This document shows positions 8,094-16,275 of a stretch of 64,000 nucleotides of DNA, piece by piece; position 1 is the stretch's first letter; the number at the start of each line of letters is the position of its first letter. The notes beneath the pieces were generated by a model. It did not search any database, was not told where the DNA came from, and was given only the letters and a program-made list of their open reading frames with translations. A program made the position numbers and the translations under genes. This DNA comes from DASUCS01 sp041166385 (GTDB lineage Bacteria > Actinomycetota > Acidimicrobiia > Acidimicrobiales > JACDCH01), in NCBI GenBank assembly GCA_041166385.1, contig JBEEFW010000059.1, positions 32,147 to 96,146 of the forward strand. The letters run 5' to 3'.

Positions 8094-9691
8094 GAGAGCG
8101 CCTCCTCGATCAGCTTCTTCGCCCTGGGGTAGTCGGGCTTGCCGGACGGTTGGCGGGGGATCACATCGACGATGAGCAGTTCGCGCGGCACCTTGTACCC
8201 GGCGATGCGCGTGCGTGAGTGCTCGACGAGGTCATCCAACGTCACCGTCGTGCCGGGACGCGGCTGAACCACTGCCGTCACCTTCTGTCCCCAACGAGCG
8301 TCGTCGACGCCGACGACGAGCACGTCGAACACGCTCGGGTGCGCTTTGAGCGCCGACTCGACTTCCTCGGGGTAGATCTTTTCGCCCCCCGAGTTGATGC
8401 ATTGCGAGCCGCGGCCGAGCAACGTCATCGTGCCGTCGAGCTCGAGTCGCGCAAAGTCGCCGGGCACCGAGTACCGCTGGCCCTCGACGTCGACGAACGT
8501 GGCCGCGGTCTTGACGGGGTCCTTGTAGTAGCCGATCGGCACGTTGCCGCCACGCGCCATCCGGCCGGTCTCGCCCGGCTGGACCGGCTTGTTGTTCTCG
8601 TCGATGACGATCGTGTTCGGACCGCGCGTGACGTTCACCAAGCCGGTGTCGTTCGAGGTTGCGCCCTTCTCCAGCAGGCGCAACCCGTTGAAGCCGGTCT
8701 CCGACGAGCCGACGGCTTCGCTGACGAACAGGTTGGGCAGGAGCTCGAAGAGCTGGTCCTTCACGACGGGGGAGAAGACGGCCGCAGTCGAGCTGACCGC
8801 GATCAAGCTGCTCGTGTCGTACGTGCGCTCCTGCAGCGCGTCGATGAGGGGGCGGGCCATGGCGTCGCCGGTGATGGCCAGTGTGGCGATGCGATATCTC
8901 TCCACCGCGGTCCACACGTCGTGCGGGTCGAACTTGGGCAGCAGCACCACCGACGTGCCCCGGAACAGCCCGCCGAGCGTCGTCCACTGCGCCGCGCCGT
9001 GCATGAGCGGCGCCAGCACGAGCCCGTGGCTGGGCGGCGCGGCCGCACCGTCTTGGGCGAGCTTGTGCTCCTCCTCGACCCGCTCGCCGGTCACGAAGTC
9101 GATGCCGCCACCCAACGTGCGGAAGACGTCTTCGTGCCGCCACATGACGCCCTTCGGGAAGCCGGTGGTGCCGCCGGTGTACAGCACGTACAAATCGCCG
9201 TCCTCGCGGGGGCCGAAGTCGCGTTCAGCCGACGCAGATGCCAGCGCGTCGTCGTAACCCACCGCACCGTCGATGTTGCACGGCGTGCCGGTGCCGTCGT
9301 CGATGATCACGAGGTGCTGCAGCAGTGGCAACTTGTCGCGCACGGCTGACATCCGTGGACAGAACTCCGCTTGGAACACACACGCGACGACGTCCGCATT
9401 CTCGAAGAGGTAGATCAGCTCCTCCTCGACGTAGCGGAAGTTCACGTTGATGGGAACGGCGCGCAGCTTGTAACAGGCGAGCATCGTCTCGACGAACTCG
9501 ATCGCGTTGTACGAGTAGATGGCGACGTGCTGGCGCTCGCCGACCCCGTTGGCCGAGAGGTGGTGCGCCAACCGGTTGGACCGCTCCTCGAGTTCGGCGT
9601 ACGTGATGGAGCGATCGCCACAGATGAGGGCGGTTCGCTCGGGCACCAGATCGACGGCGTGCTCGACCAGATCGGCGAGGTTGAAGGCCAT
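8090..9691 (-). CDS. fadD19: FadD19-like steroid/acyl-CoA synthetase
   Basis: 533 residues, class I adenylate-forming enzyme. It opens AFNLADLVEHAVDLVPERTALICGD and carries the AMP-binding motif YTGGTTGFPKGVMWRHEDVF, the GSSETG box and the C-terminal GRGSQCINSGGEKIYPEEVE and GKPDYPRAKK (catalytic Lys) segments. These match remembered M. tuberculosis FadD19 closely along the whole length. FadD19 activates C26 or C24-branched sterol side-chain acids to CoA thioesters in the cytosol. Gene order with DUF35, ltp4, ltp3, echA19 and P450 genes supports the assignment. A KstR-like box at 9700-9713 overlaps its promoter. Confidence 0.85.
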   Translation of the reverse strand: MAFNLADLVEHAVDLVPERTALICGDRSITYAELEERSNRLAHHLSANGVGERQHVAIYSYNAIEFVETMLACYKLRAVPINVNFRYVEEELIYLFENADVVACVFQAEFCPRMSAVRDKLPLLQHLVIIDDGTGTPCNIDGAVGYDDALASASAERDFGPREDGDLYVLYTGGTTGFPKGVMWRHEDVFRTLGGGIDFVTGERVEEEHKLAQDGAAAPPSHGLVLAPLMHGAAQWTTLGGLFRGTSVVLLPKFDPHDVWTAVERYRIATLAITGDAMARPLIDALQERTYDTSSLIAVSSTAAVFSPVVKDQLFELLPNLFVSEAVGSSETGFNGLRLLEKGATSNDTGLVNVTRGPNTIVIDENNKPVQPGETGRMARGGNVPIGYYKDPVKTAATFVDVEGQRYSVPGDFARLELDGTMTLLGRGSQCINSGGEKIYPEEVESALKAHPSVFDVLVVGVDDARWGQKVTAVVQPRPGTTVTLDDLVEHSRTRIAGYKVPRELLIVDVIPRQPSGKPDYPRAKKLIEEALS

Positions 9692-9699
9692 GCTCGGAG

Positions 9700-9713
9700 T
9701 AGAACACGTTCTG
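9700..9713. promoter_or_regulatory. candidate KstR-type operator over the fadD19 promoter
   Basis: TAGAACACGTTCTG matches TNNAACNNGTTNNA except the last base and contains the 12-base palindrome AGAACACGTTCT apart from its centre. It begins 9 bases upstream of the fadD19 ATG, so it covers the -10 region of that strand; a bound repressor should block transcription. Confidence 0.6.
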
Positions 9714-9761
9714 CTCTGTCACGGCAATCAGTGACCTGACCTGCCCGGTGGCGGCCCAAAC

Positions 9762-9775
9762 GAGAATGTGTTCTA
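9762..9775. promoter_or_regulatory. degenerate second KstR-like box before the DUF35-ltp operon
   Basis: GAGAATGTGTTCTA keeps the GTTNNA half but has AAT in place of AAC and G in place of the first T. It lies 35 bases upstream of the first DUF35 gene, next to a possible -10 TACTGC (9774-9779), on the operon side of the divergent region. Weaker evidence than the fadD19 box. Confidence 0.4.
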
Positions 9776-9810
9776 CTGCGCCGGTGAGCTCGGGGGAGTC
9801 GGTTTTCACG

Positions 9811-10221
9811 ATGGAGCTCCCGTACCGCCGGAGTGTCGGGCCGGTGGTCGGAGCGTTCTTGACCGGGCTACGCGATCAGAGGATCGTCGGCAGCCGCACC
9901 GCTGGCGGGCGGGTGATCTGTCCGCCGCTCGAGTACGACCCGGACACGGGCGACGCGGTCGACGAGATCGTCGAGCTGTCCGACGCGGGCACAGTGCGCG
10001 GCTGGTCGTGGGTGACAGAGCCGCTGCGCAAACACCCGCTCGACCATCCGTTCGCTTGGGCCCTCGTGCAGATCGACGGCGCCGACACGACGCTGCTGCA
10101 CGCGCTCGACGCGCCGAGCCCAGACGCCGTGTCGACCGGCATGCGGGTCAGGGCCCGCTGGAAGGGCGAGCGCGTGGGACACATCACCGACATCGAGTGC
10201 TTCGTACCCGAGGCGGGTTGA
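9811..10221 (+). CDS. DUF35 OB-fold protein lacking the zinc ribbon
   Basis: 136 residues from ATG 9811, with a purine-rich GGGGGAG 12 bases upstream. The OB-fold half of the DUF35 family is recognisable (DEIVELSDAGTVRGWSWVTEP ... PFAWALVQIDGADTTLLHAL ... GMRVRARWKGERVGHITDIECFVP). The usual four zinc-ribbon cysteines are absent: the segment reads IVGSRTAGGRVICPPLEYDP. It precedes a second DUF35 protein that does have them. Together they are about as long as the single Rv3521 product of M. tuberculosis, so this may be a split version. DUF35 domains bind and support Ltp aldolases and thiolases. Confidence 0.8.
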   Translation: MELPYRRSVGPVVGAFLTGLRDQRIVGSRTAGGRVICPPLEYDPDTGDAVDEIVELSDAGTVRGWSWVTEPLRKHPLDHPFAWALVQIDGADTTLLHALDAPSPDAVSTGMRVRARWKGERVGHITDIECFVPEAG

Positions 10222-10745
10222 TGGCCGACGACATCAAGTTCATGCAGCAGGTCATCTCGCTCGACTACGAGATCCGAACCGCGCCCGTGAACAAGGAGTT
10301 CGGCCGCAACATGCGCGACGGCAGGATCACGGGGCACAAGTGCCCCCAGTGCGGCCGCGTGTACGTGCCACCGAAGGGCTTCTGCCCGATCTGCGTGGTC
10401 GAGACGAGCGATGCGGACGAGGTCGAGGTGCACGACCGCGGTGTGGTCACGTCGTGGACGGTGCTCACACCGATCCAGTACCACGGCCAGAACGAGCGCG
10501 ACGACTACGCCCTCGCCAGCATCCTGCTCGACGGTGCGAGTGGCACCGTCGGACAACAGCGTCTGCTCGACGTGCCGCTGCCCGAGATCCGCATGGGCAT
10601 GCGGGTGGAGGCCGTGTGGGCGCCGGAGGACGAGCGCGGCGCCGACGACCTGCGCGGCTGGGGCTTCGGCAGCGCCATCACCGGTTTCAAGCCGACGGGC
10701 GAGCCGGATGCCGGCCCGGAGATCTACGAGGAGCACCAAACCTGA
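10221..10745 (+). CDS. Zn-ribbon/DUF35 OB-fold protein, partner of Ltp aldolases
   Basis: 174 residues; ATG overlaps the upstream stop as TGATG. A rubredoxin-like zinc ribbon CPQCG-x10-CPIC uses Cys41, Cys44, Cys55 and Cys58, preceded by a helix that begins MADDIKFMQQ. The OB-fold follows (GVVTSWTVLTPIQYHGQ ... ASILLDGA ... PEIRMGMRVEAVWAP). In sterol side-chain catabolism such proteins form complexes with Ltp aldol lyases; the next two genes encode those. The extension from about residue 140 (GADDLRGWGFGSAITGFKPTGE) is typical of the Rv3521-like group as I recall it. Confidence 0.88.
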   Translation: MADDIKFMQQVISLDYEIRTAPVNKEFGRNMRDGRITGHKCPQCGRVYVPPKGFCPICVVETSDADEVEVHDRGVVTSWTVLTPIQYHGQNERDDYALASILLDGASGTVGQQRLLDVPLPEIRMGMRVEAVWAPEDERGADDLRGWGFGSAITGFKPTGEPDAGPEIYEEHQT

Positions 10746-11800
10746 TGCGCGACGTCGCGATCGTCTCGTTTGCGCAAGCGCCGTCGCAGGACTCGGTCGA
10801 GGTGACCGAGACGCAGATGCTCTATCCGGTGATCACCACGGCGATCGAACGCTCTGGTCTCACTCGCAAGGACATCGGGTTCACGTGCTCTGGGAGCGCC
10901 GACTATCTCGCGGGTGCTCCGTTCGCCTTCGTCAGCAACCTCGAGGCAACCGGAGCCTGGCCTCCGATCAGCGAGTCGCACGTCGAGATGGACGGTGCCT
11001 TCGCGCTCTACGAGGCGTGGGTACGACTGCAGCACGGTGACGTCGACGTCGCGTTGGTGTTCTCGTCGGGGGTGTCGTCACGCGGCGACCTGCGCGAGGT
11101 CCTTTGCCTGCAGAACGATCCCTACTACCTCATGCCGCTGTGGGCCGATCACGTGTCGATCGCCGCGCTGCAGGCGCGAGCGCTGCTCGACGCCGGCCTC
11201 GCCAAGGAGAGCGATCTCGCCGAAGTCGCTGCCAGAGCGCGGCGCAACGCGCAGAGCAATCCGAACGCGCAGGTACGTGGCGATGTCACGGCTGATGAGC
11301 TCTTGAGCGAGCCGTACCTCGTCGCGCCGCTTCGGCCGAGCGACTGCCCGCCGGTGTCCGATGGCGCGGCGGCGGCGATCCTCGTCGCGGGCGATCGCGC
11401 CCGCGAGATCTGCGAGCGGCCAGCGTGGATCCGCGGCATCGACCACCGAATCGATCCGCACTACCCAGGGGTGCGCGACCTCACGACATCGGCGTCGACC
11501 ACTCTCGCCGGTCAGAAGGCGGGTGTCGCCAGTGCGCCCATCGAGGTCGCCGAGCTGGCGGCGGCGTTCAGCCACGAGGAGCTCATCCTGCGGGACGCGC
11601 TCGGCCTGGGCGACGGCGTCGACGTGAACCCTTCGGGCGGCCCGCTTGTCGCCAACCCGATCATGGTGAGCGGCCTCATCCGCATCGGTGAGGCGTTCCG
11701 CCAGATCAACGAGCACGGCAAGCACCGCACACTCGGCCACGCCTCGTCGGGCCCGTGCCTGCAGCAGAACCTCGTCTGCGTACTGGAGGCGGATTCGTGA
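10745..11800 (+). CDS. ltp4: Ltp4-like thiolase-fold aldol lyase
   Basis: 351 residues, TGATG overlap with the upstream gene. Thiolase superfamily (SCP-x/lipid transfer protein branch): SHVEMDGAFALYEA at the position of the usual catalytic Cys loop, CPPVSDGAAAAILV, and GHASSGPCLQQNLVCVLE at the C-terminus. The nucleophilic Cys is replaced in the VEMDGAF loop, as in Ltp2-type retro-aldolases that cleave rather than thiolyse. In Rhodococcus, Ltp3 and Ltp4 are needed for C24-branched sterol side chains. Length and position before the Ltp3-like gene fit Rv3522/Ltp4. Confidence 0.85.
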   Translation: MRDVAIVSFAQAPSQDSVEVTETQMLYPVITTAIERSGLTRKDIGFTCSGSADYLAGAPFAFVSNLEATGAWPPISESHVEMDGAFALYEAWVRLQHGDVDVALVFSSGVSSRGDLREVLCLQNDPYYLMPLWADHVSIAALQARALLDAGLAKESDLAEVAARARRNAQSNPNAQVRGDVTADELLSEPYLVAPLRPSDCPPVSDGAAAAILVAGDRAREICERPAWIRGIDHRIDPHYPGVRDLTTSASTTLAGQKAGVASAPIEVAELAAAFSHEELILRDALGLGDGVDVNPSGGPLVANPIMVSGLIRIGEAFRQINEHGKHRTLGHASSGPCLQQNLVCVLEADS

Positions 11801-12942
11801 GCGAGCGGTGTGCGGTGGTCGGCGTCGGGCAGACGCATCACGTGAAGGTCCGCGACGACGTCTCCTTTGCCGGGCTGCTCCGCGAGGCCGCCAGTCGCGC
11901 CCTCGACGACGCCGAGATGGAGTGGAAGGACATCGACGCGGTGGTCATCGGCACCGCGCCCGACTCCTTCGAGGGCGTGATGATGCCCGAGCTGTATCTC
12001 GCCGATGGGCTCGGGGCCGCCGGCAAGCCGATCATGCGCGTGCACACCGCGGGCAGCGTCGGGGGATCGACGGCGATCGTCGCGTCGCACCTCATCCAGT
12101 CGGGCGTGCGTGAACGCGTGCTCACGGTCGCGTTCGAGAAGCAATCAGAAGGCGACACCACGTGGGGCCTGTCTGGCGGTCGCAGCGGTGGCGTCGGCGC
12201 CGGCGGCTACTTCGCCCCCCACATCCGCGCCTACATCGCCCGCTCGAAGGCGCCCGAATACGTCGGCTGGATGGTCGCAGTGAAAGATCGGCTCAACGCG
12301 CTCAAGAACCCGTACGCCCACCTCAAGGTTCCCGACATCTCGCTCGAGATGGTGCGCGATTCCCCGATGGTCTGGGAGCCGGTACGGCGGCTCGAGTCGT
12401 GCCCCGCGTCAGATGGCGCGTGCGCGATGGTGCTGACGAACGAGAAGGGTGGCGACGCCGCCAGCAAGCCGCCGGCGTGGGTGCACGGCACGGCCATTCG
12501 CAGCGAGCTCGGCCAGTTCCCCGGCCGTGATCCCGTGAACCCGAAGGGCGGGCAGGACTGCGCGGCCGACGTGTACTCGCAGGCCGGTATCACGAACCCC
12601 CGAGATGAGATTGACGCCGTCGAGTGTTACGTGCCGTTCAGTTGGTACGAGCCGATGTGGATGGAGAACCTCGGGTTCGCCGATCTCGGGAAGGGCTGGA
12701 CGCTCACGGAGGACGGCGTCACCGCGCTCGACGGCGACTTGCCGGTCAACGCGTCGGGCGGCGTGCTTTCGTCGAACCCGATCGGCGCTTCGGGCATGTT
12801 GCGCTTCGCGGAGGCGGCGTTGCAGGTCCGTGGTCTCGCCGGTGAGCACCAGGTCGAAGACGCCCGCACGGCGCTCGGCCACGCGTACGGCGGCGCGTCG
12901 CAGTTCTTCGCCATGTGGATCGTGAGGAACACCAAGCCGTGA
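11797..12942 (+). CDS. ltp3: Ltp3-like thiolase-fold aldol lyase
   Basis: 381 residues from a GTG overlapping the ltp4 stop as GTGA. N-terminal CAVVGVGQTHH, the loop VHTAGSVGGSTA (residues 82-93, no Cys where a thiolase has its nucleophile), LESCPASDGACAMVL and the C-terminal NASGGVLSSNPIGASGM and GHAYGGASQFFAMWI place it in the SCP-x thiolase branch. The missing Cys argues for retro-aldol chemistry. It probably pairs with Ltp4 and with the DUF35 proteins encoded upstream. The EVECY-like segment is DAVECYVPFSWYEP, with aromatic residues that could act as acid/base groups (inference). Confidence 0.85.
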   Translation: MSERCAVVGVGQTHHVKVRDDVSFAGLLREAASRALDDAEMEWKDIDAVVIGTAPDSFEGVMMPELYLADGLGAAGKPIMRVHTAGSVGGSTAIVASHLIQSGVRERVLTVAFEKQSEGDTTWGLSGGRSGGVGAGGYFAPHIRAYIARSKAPEYVGWMVAVKDRLNALKNPYAHLKVPDISLEMVRDSPMVWEPVRRLESCPASDGACAMVLTNEKGGDAASKPPAWVHGTAIRSELGQFPGRDPVNPKGGQDCAADVYSQAGITNPRDEIDAVECYVPFSWYEPMWMENLGFADLGKGWTLTEDGVTALDGDLPVNASGGVLSSNPIGASGMLRFAEAALQVRGLAGEHQVEDARTALGHAYGGASQFFAMWIVRNTKP

Positions 12943-13760
12943 GCGCCGAGTCCACACCGGAGGACCAACACCTCCTCGTCGAGCGCGACGGGCACGTGCT
13001 CGTCCTCACCATGAACCGACCCGAGCGCCGCAACGCGTTGTCGCCTTCGATGATGACGAAGATGTCGGAGTGCTGGGACGAGGTGAACGCCAACCCCGAC
13101 ATCTGGGTGGTGATCCTCACCGGCGCCGGCGGCTGCTTCTGCGCCGGCGCAGATCTGCAGGCGATGACGCAGTCGCATCCCGGGGATGCGTTCGCGCAGT
13201 CCAGCGAGAGCACCTCGGAGATCGCCAGCGGGGTCATCAAGCCGTTGCTCAAGGGCTTCCTGCTCGACAAGCCACTGATCGCCGCGGTCGAAGGCCCCGC
13301 CGTCGCGGGCGGCACCGAGATCCTCCAGGCCACCGACATCCGCATCGCCGGTGAGAGCGCGCGGTTCGGTGTGTCCGAGGTGCGGTGGAGCCTCTATCCG
13401 CTGGGCGGCTCGGTGGTTCGCCTCCGCCGCCAGATCCCGTACGCGGTGGCGGCCGACATCCTGCTCACCGGTCGTCACCTGTTCGCGCCCGAGGCGAAGG
13501 CGATCGGGTTGATCAGCGAGGTCGTGCCCGACGGCACGGCCCTCGACCGGGCGCGCGAAGTCGCCGCCAAGGTCGCGAGCAACGGACCGGTCGCTGTGCA
13601 AGCGGTGCTGCGGGCGCTGCGGGCCACGGACTGCCTGCCTGAGCCGGAGGCGATGAAGATCGACTCTGAGATCGGCATGCCGGTGTTCATGAGCGATGAT
13701 GCCAAGGAAGGACCGCTCGCCTTCATGGAGAAACGCGAGCCGCAGTTCAAGGGACACTGA
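12939..13760 (+). CDS. echA19: EchA19-like enoyl-CoA hydratase
   Basis: 273 residues from the GTG that overlaps ltp3 as GTGA. Crotonase-fold motifs: LTMNRPERRNALS, the oxyanion-hole segment GCFCAGADLQAM, GPAVAGGTEILQATDIRIAGESARFGVSEVRWSLYPLGGS, and a C-terminal FMEKREPQFKGH. Crotonases hydrate enoyl-CoAs in beta-oxidation; EchA19 of M. tuberculosis hydrates a steroid enoyl-CoA side chain. Gene order (fadD19, ltp genes, P450) supports that role. Length is close to the family norm of about 260-270. Confidence 0.85.
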   Translation: MSAESTPEDQHLLVERDGHVLVLTMNRPERRNALSPSMMTKMSECWDEVNANPDIWVVILTGAGGCFCAGADLQAMTQSHPGDAFAQSSESTSEIASGVIKPLLKGFLLDKPLIAAVEGPAVAGGTEILQATDIRIAGESARFGVSEVRWSLYPLGGSVVRLRRQIPYAVAADILLTGRHLFAPEAKAIGLISEVVPDGTALDRAREVAAKVASNGPVAVQAVLRALRATDCLPEPEAMKIDSEIGMPVFMSDDAKEGPLAFMEKREPQFKGH

Positions 13761-13771
13761 GGGAGATTCGG

Positions 13772-15001
13772 TTGGACGCCAACGACATCGACCTACTCGA
13801 CCGGGACAGGTTCACGCAGGACATCCCGCACGACTGGTTCACCTGGCTGCGTAACAACGCGCCGGTGTTCAAACACGATGAACCCGACGGCCCGGGCTTC
13901 TGGGTGATCAGCAAGCACGCCGACGTGATCACGTGCAACCGCGATGCCGCGACGTTCTCGTCGTCGGCGGCGGCCGGCGGCGTCGTCGGTCTCGAGCAGC
14001 GCGAGATCAGCGAGATGGAGGCGGCGCAAGCCGAGGGCAACCTCATGCTGTTCATGGACCCGCCTGATCACACCCGCTACCGCAAGCTGGTGAACCGCGG
14101 CTTCACGCCGCGCATGATCGGCGAGCTCGAGCCGCGCATCCGGCAGCTGACGAACGACATCCTCGACGGCGCGCTCACACAGGATCCGTGCGACTTCGTC
14201 GTGGAGATCGCCGCCGAGTTGCCCCTCGAGGTGATCGCCGAGCTCATCGGTGTGCCGCGCGAAGAACGGCACAAGATCTTTGAATGGTCCAACCGCATGA
14301 TCGGTTCGGAGGACCCGGAGTACATCGTCAGCGCGGAGGAAGTCGCCAACGCGCAGATCGAGATGTTCATGTACGCGCAGCAGCTGGCGGAGAAGCACCG
14401 CGACAGCCCCCAGGACGACATCATCAGTGCGTTGCTGTCCAGCGAGGTCGATGGCGAATCGCTGTCCGACATGGACTTCAACCTGTTTTTTCTCCTGCTG
14501 TCGGTCGCCGGCAACGAGACGACCCGTAACGCCATCGCCCACGGCATGAACGCGTTCCTCGAGAACCCGGAGCAGTACGACCTGCTCGCGAGCGATCCAC
14601 AGAAGTACATCGCCGGTGCCACCGAGGAGATCCTCCGGTGGGCGTCGCCAGTGATGTACTTCCGGCGCAACGCGACGAAGGACTTCCAGCTGCGCGACCA
14701 GACGATCAAGGCCGGCGACAAGATCAGTCTCTGGTACATCTCCGCCAACCGCGACGAAGACGTGTTCAAGGATCCCTTCCGCTTCAACATCGAGCGCGAA
14801 CCGAACAACCACGTCGCGTTCGGTGGCGGTGGACCGCATTTCTGCCTCGGAGCTCAGCTGGCCCGCATGGAGATCCACGTGCTCTTCGAAGAGCTCGTTC
14901 GGCGCGTGCCGAAGGTCGAGCAACTCGGCCCACCGGACCGTCTGCGCTCCAACTTCATCGGTGGCATCAAGCACTTGCCGGTGCGCTTCACAACGGGGTG
15001 A
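13772..15001 (+). CDS. cytochrome P450, CYP125/CYP142-like steroid C26(27) monooxygenase
   Basis: 409 residues from TTG 13772 (or a nearby codon), with GGGAG upstream. P450 landmarks: I-helix VAGNETTRN, ExxR in EEILRWASP, and heme loop FGGGGPHFCLG with Cys358 as ligand. The C-terminal segment RLRSNFIGGIKHLPVRF resembles the corresponding part of CYP125A1. CYP125 and CYP142 oxidise the sterol side-chain terminus to the acid that FadD19-type ligases activate, which fits the cluster. I cannot separate CYP125 from CYP142 by eye. Confidence 0.85.
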   Translation: MDANDIDLLDRDRFTQDIPHDWFTWLRNNAPVFKHDEPDGPGFWVISKHADVITCNRDAATFSSSAAAGGVVGLEQREISEMEAAQAEGNLMLFMDPPDHTRYRKLVNRGFTPRMIGELEPRIRQLTNDILDGALTQDPCDFVVEIAAELPLEVIAELIGVPREERHKIFEWSNRMIGSEDPEYIVSAEEVANAQIEMFMYAQQLAEKHRDSPQDDIISALLSSEVDGESLSDMDFNLFFLLLSVAGNETTRNAIAHGMNAFLENPEQYDLLASDPQKYIAGATEEILRWASPVMYFRRNATKDFQLRDQTIKAGDKISLWYISANRDEDVFKDPFRFNIEREPNNHVAFGGGGPHFCLGAQLARMEIHVLFEELVRRVPKVEQLGPPDRLRSNFIGGIKHLPVRFTTG

Positions 15002-15579
15002 GCCGCCAGCCACAGACGATCGAGCAGCGTGATCGACGCCAGCGCGTGATCGACGCGGCCTTCGAGCTCGGAGCGGAGCGCGGGTACGACGCCGTCCAGA
15101 TGCGCGACGTCGCGGCCACGGCCAACGTCGCTCTGGCCACGATCTACCGCTACTTCTCGTCGAAGGACCATCTGCTGGCCGCGGCGATGACGGAGTGGAC
15201 CGCGCGTCTGCAGAACCGGGTGGCGCAGTCACCGCCGCGCGGCACGACCGCCGCCGACCAGCTCGTCGACGTGCTGCACCGCGGGTGTCACGCCCTCGAG
15301 CGGCAGCCGAAGCTGGGGATGGCGTTGGTCAGGGCGCTGTCGTCACCAGATGTCGGTGTGCGCGAGAGCTCGCTCGAGGTGCAGCGTCAGATCGGCTCGA
15401 TGGGCGACGAGATCCTGTGTGCACTCGACGCTCAGACACGCGCCGACATCTTGGCCGTGCTCGGTCACGTCTGGTACTCCACGTTGGTGTCGTGGGCGAA
15501 CGGCCGGAACGACTTCGAGTTCGTCACCCACGAGCTCGAGCGTGCGGTACGCACACTGGTCGAGCCGCACTACGCGTAG
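14998..15579 (+). CDS. kstR: KstR-like TetR-family transcriptional repressor
   Basis: 193 residues from a GTG overlapping the P450 stop as GTGA. The helix-turn-helix part reads RVIDAAFELGAERGYDAVQMRDVAATANVALATIYRYF, nearly parallel to remembered KstR (RRKRILDATMAIASKGGYEAVQMRAVADRADVAVGTLYRYF, quoted here only as a family comparison in parts). The C-terminal helix segment VWYSTLVSWANGR also matches KstR's VWLSNLLAWLTRR. KstR represses sterol catabolism and is released by 3-oxo-cholestenoyl-CoA type ligands. KstR-like boxes at 5394, 9700 and possibly 9762 and 19484 are likely targets. Confidence 0.8.
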   Translation: MSRQPQTIEQRDRRQRVIDAAFELGAERGYDAVQMRDVAATANVALATIYRYFSSKDHLLAAAMTEWTARLQNRVAQSPPRGTTAADQLVDVLHRGCHALERQPKLGMALVRALSSPDVGVRESSLEVQRQIGSMGDEILCALDAQTRADILAVLGHVWYSTLVSWANGRNDFEFVTHELERAVRTLVEPHYA

Positions 15580-15582
15580 CGG

Positions 15583-16275
15583 TCAGCGGACGGCGACCTC
15601 GCAATGAGGTTCCGAGACGGTTTGATCGACGACGACCCTCACGAAGTAGGGATGGGTCTCACCCGCATCGACGCTCCCGACGAACTCCTGATTCTCGCCG
15701 ACGATGAACCCCGCCGAATCGCGCACCGTCACCTCCACCTGAACCAAGAGCTTGTCGTCGCCGGAGGTGTTCGTGATCTCGCCGCTCGTCGTGACGAATG
15801 AGCCCTCGATCGCCCGGCACGTCTCGGAGTTCACGATGAAGTCGCCATCGCGGACCTCGAGGCTGTGGCGCACGCTCGTGAACACGGACCTGAAGGCAAT
15901 GAGCCACAACACACCGACGACCAGTCCGGCGATGCCGAGGGTGAGGCCCGCCGTCGCCTGGGAGCGTCCGACGCCGACCTCTCGCGCGCGGCTGCGCCCG
16001 AGCACGCCGAAGACGATCCCGACAACGGCCACGACGCCGCCGAGGAAGATCCCGAACGGAATCAGGCAGATGATGAAACCGACGAGTCCGCAGATGAATC
16101 CCGCCGTAGCGGATCCGTTCGTCGGCGGGCCCGGCGGCCTCGGGGGCATCGGCGGGGGATAGCCGTACGGCGGCGGCGCACCGTACGGCGGCGGCGGTGG
16201 TGGAGGCGGCGCCGGCGGATACCAGTTTCCGTCAGAGGCCCGCCACCAGCCTTCGCCTGGCGGTGTAGTTGTCAG
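15583..16275 (-). CDS. membrane protein with DUF4190-like helices and FxLYD-like C-terminal domain
   Basis: About 230 residues. The N-terminus has the GWWRASDGNWYPP motif common in Acidimicrobiia, then a Pro-rich run, two hydrophobic helix pairs (GFICGLVGFIICLIPFG and GLTLGIAGLVVGVLWLI) and an outer domain with SFVTTSGEITNTSGDDK and VQVEVTVRDSAGFIVG, typical of DUF4352/FxLYD folds. No ATG, GTG or TTG lies close before the motif; a CTG at 16275 overlaps the FadA5-like stop as CTGA, mirroring other joints here. A GTG farther upstream inside the thiolase frame is the alternative. Function unknown. Confidence 0.75.
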   Translation of the reverse strand: MTTTPPGEGWWRASDGNWYPPAPPPPPPPPYGAPPPYGYPPPMPPRPPGPPTNGSATAGFICGLVGFIICLIPFGIFLGGVVAVVGIVFGVLGRSRAREVGVGRSQATAGLTLGIAGLVVGVLWLIAFRSVFTSVRHSLEVRDGDFIVNSETCRAIEGSFVTTSGEITNTSGDDKLLVQVEVTVRDSAGFIVGENQEFVGSVDAGETHPYFVRVVVDQTVSEPHCEVAVR

